7,174 bases of DNA, from assembly GCA_031389585.1 (NCBI GenBank), contig JANMSS010000332.1, positions 1 to 7,174 of the forward strand. The letters are read 5' to 3'. How positions within the stretch are numbered: position 1 is the first letter of the stretch; every line of letters begins with the position of its first letter. This stretch comes from CADEEN01 sp031389585. Its GTDB lineage: Bacteria > Pseudomonadota > Gammaproteobacteria > Burkholderiales > Burkholderiaceae_C. This document shows, piece by piece, positions 6,515 through 7,174 of this stretch. A model generated the notes under the pieces. It saw only the letters and a list, made by a program, of their open reading frames with translations, searched no databases and was not told the DNA's origin. The translations under genes and the position numbers were made by a program.

Positions 6515-7174
6515 ATGGTTGAAAGCGGAAACGGAACCAGAGACCTTGGAACGGAGCTTGGCAACCCCAAAGGGCGGCGCAAGGAAACGTTGCTCAAGAC
6601 CGGCGCCTTGCAGAAGGCGATTTTCAACAGCGCCAACTTCTCGAGTATCGCGACGGACTCGAAGGGCGTGATCCAGATCTTCAACGTCGGGGCCGAGCGC
6701 ATGCTGGGCTATGCGGCGATGGACGTGGTCAACAAGATCACCCCGGCCGACATTTCCGATCCACAGGAAATTATCGTGCGTGCCGAGGCGTTGAGCGTCG
6801 AGCTCGCCACGCCGATCGCGCCGGGCTTCGAAGCGCTCGTGTTCAAGGCTTCGCGCGGCATCGAGGACATCTACGAGCTGACATACATCCGCAAGGACGG
6901 CAGCCGATTTCCGGCGGTCGTGTCGGTGACAGCGCTGCGTGACGCCGACGAAACCATCATCGGCTATCTGTTGATCGGCACCGATAACACCGCGCGCAAA
7001 CTGGCGGAAGAGGCCTTGATCGAAGCCGGTGCCCTTCAGCGCGCCATTTTCAACAGCGCCAACTTCTCCAGCATCGCCACCGATGCCAAGGGCGTCATCC
7101 AGATCTTCAATGTCGGCGCCGAGCGGATGCTGGGCTATGCCGCCGCCGACGTCGTCGACAAGATCACGCCGGCC
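6515..7174 (+). CDS. Multi-PAS sensor/signalling protein, N-terminal part (runs off window)
   Basis: The frame from ATG 6515 stays open to the window edge, giving 220 residues without a stop. After a polar leader (1-23) with no signal peptide or membrane helix comes a short helix (about 24-33), then a PAS core beginning AIFNSANFSSIATD (35-48) with the GVIQIFNVGAERMLGY strand-helix pattern. Next is a PAC half, YELTYIRKDGSRFPAVVSV (120-138), then IIGYLLIGTDNTARK and a linker helix (about 157-171). A second unit starts at residue 172 and is cut by the window at its 49th residue. PAS domains sense ligands, redox state or light and signal through such helices. Related tandem-PAS proteins usually continue into a histidine kinase, GGDEF/EAL or response-regulator output, which is not visible here. 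The protein is probably cytosolic. The ligand is unknown; no cofactor-binding residue can be assigned. It is transcribed divergently from the broken VTT/NfeD pair. Confidence 0.9.
   Translation, partial: MVESGNGTRDLGTELGNPKGRRKETLLKTGALQKAIFNSANFSSIATDSKGVIQIFNVGAERMLGYAAMDVVNKITPADISDPQEIIVRAEALSVELATPIAPGFEALVFKASRGIEDIYELTYIRKDGSRFPAVVSVTALRDADETIIGYLLIGTDNTARKLAEEALIEAGALQRAIFNSANFSSIATDAKGVIQIFNVGAERMLGYAAADVVDKITPA
6602..6748 (+). repeat. PAS repeat unit 1, segment matching unit 2
   Basis: This is the start of the first PAS unit. It matches 7028-7174 with a period of 426 bases (142 codons): 121 of 147 bases and 45 of 49 residues are identical by hand count. The homology reaches a little upstream into the linker helix (Glu24 pairs with Glu166). 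Confidence 0.92.
7028..7174 (+). repeat. PAS repeat unit 2, cut by window edge
   Basis: This second copy of the PAS unit ends with the window at ITPA. Residue changes relative to unit 1 are Lys to Arg, Ser to Ala, Met to Ala and Asn to Asp. Sixteen further codons differ silently. More units may follow beyond the window. Confidence 0.92.

Noticed and set aside
6264..6671. A 135-codon plus-strand frame overlapping the PAS gene start
   Set aside because: It overlaps the well-supported PAS frame and the NfeD-like frame and shows no protein-like pattern.

Overview
The window comes from a high-GC proteobacterium, most likely a betaproteobacterium of the order Burkholderiales. This rests on the strong G/C preference at third codon positions, the NAD-glutamate dehydrogenase of the 180-kDa class, a typical proteobacterial glutaryl-CoA dehydrogenase C-terminus, and a tandem multi-PAS protein of a kind I associate with Burkholderiales. 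It is an inference from protein style; no taxonomic marker is present.

Layout. (1) Positions 1-489 (+) hold the last 162 residues of glutaryl-CoA dehydrogenase (gcdH); the 5' part lies outside the window. (2) After a 66-bp gap, 556-5415 (+) is a complete 1619-residue NAD-dependent glutamate dehydrogenase. All catalytic-domain signatures I could check are intact. (3) The gap at 5416-5522 lies between convergent genes. It holds short inverted repeats and, unexpectedly, a degraded second copy of the gcdH 3' end (best match 457-489 with 5461-5493). (4) Positions 5523-6140 (-) encode a TVP38/TMEM64 (VTT-domain) membrane protein whose frame is broken by one internal TGA at codon 57. (5) Immediately upstream of it, overlapping by 8 bases, a minus-strand frame (about 6133-6363) encodes what looks like the C-terminal OB-fold of an NfeD-family protein without its membrane part. 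(6) From 6515 (+) to the window edge runs the 5' part of a PAS-domain sensor or signalling gene. It has one complete 142-residue PAS/PAC unit and the start of a second, nearly identical unit.

How the genes relate. GcdH and glutamate dehydrogenase are both catabolic. Lysine breakdown feeds glutaryl-CoA to GcdH, and the transaminations in that route convert 2-oxoglutarate to glutamate, which an NAD-GDH can recycle, so adjacency makes metabolic sense but does not prove co-regulation. The right third (5416-6514) looks like decaying, rearranged DNA: a gcdH remnant, a VTT gene with a nonsense codon, and an NfeD remnant truncated near the start of the divergent PAS gene. I found no intact mobile element, RNA gene or CRISPR array. 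The hidden gcdH remnant and the clustered gene decay are the main surprises; I see no convincing sign of a wholly new system.
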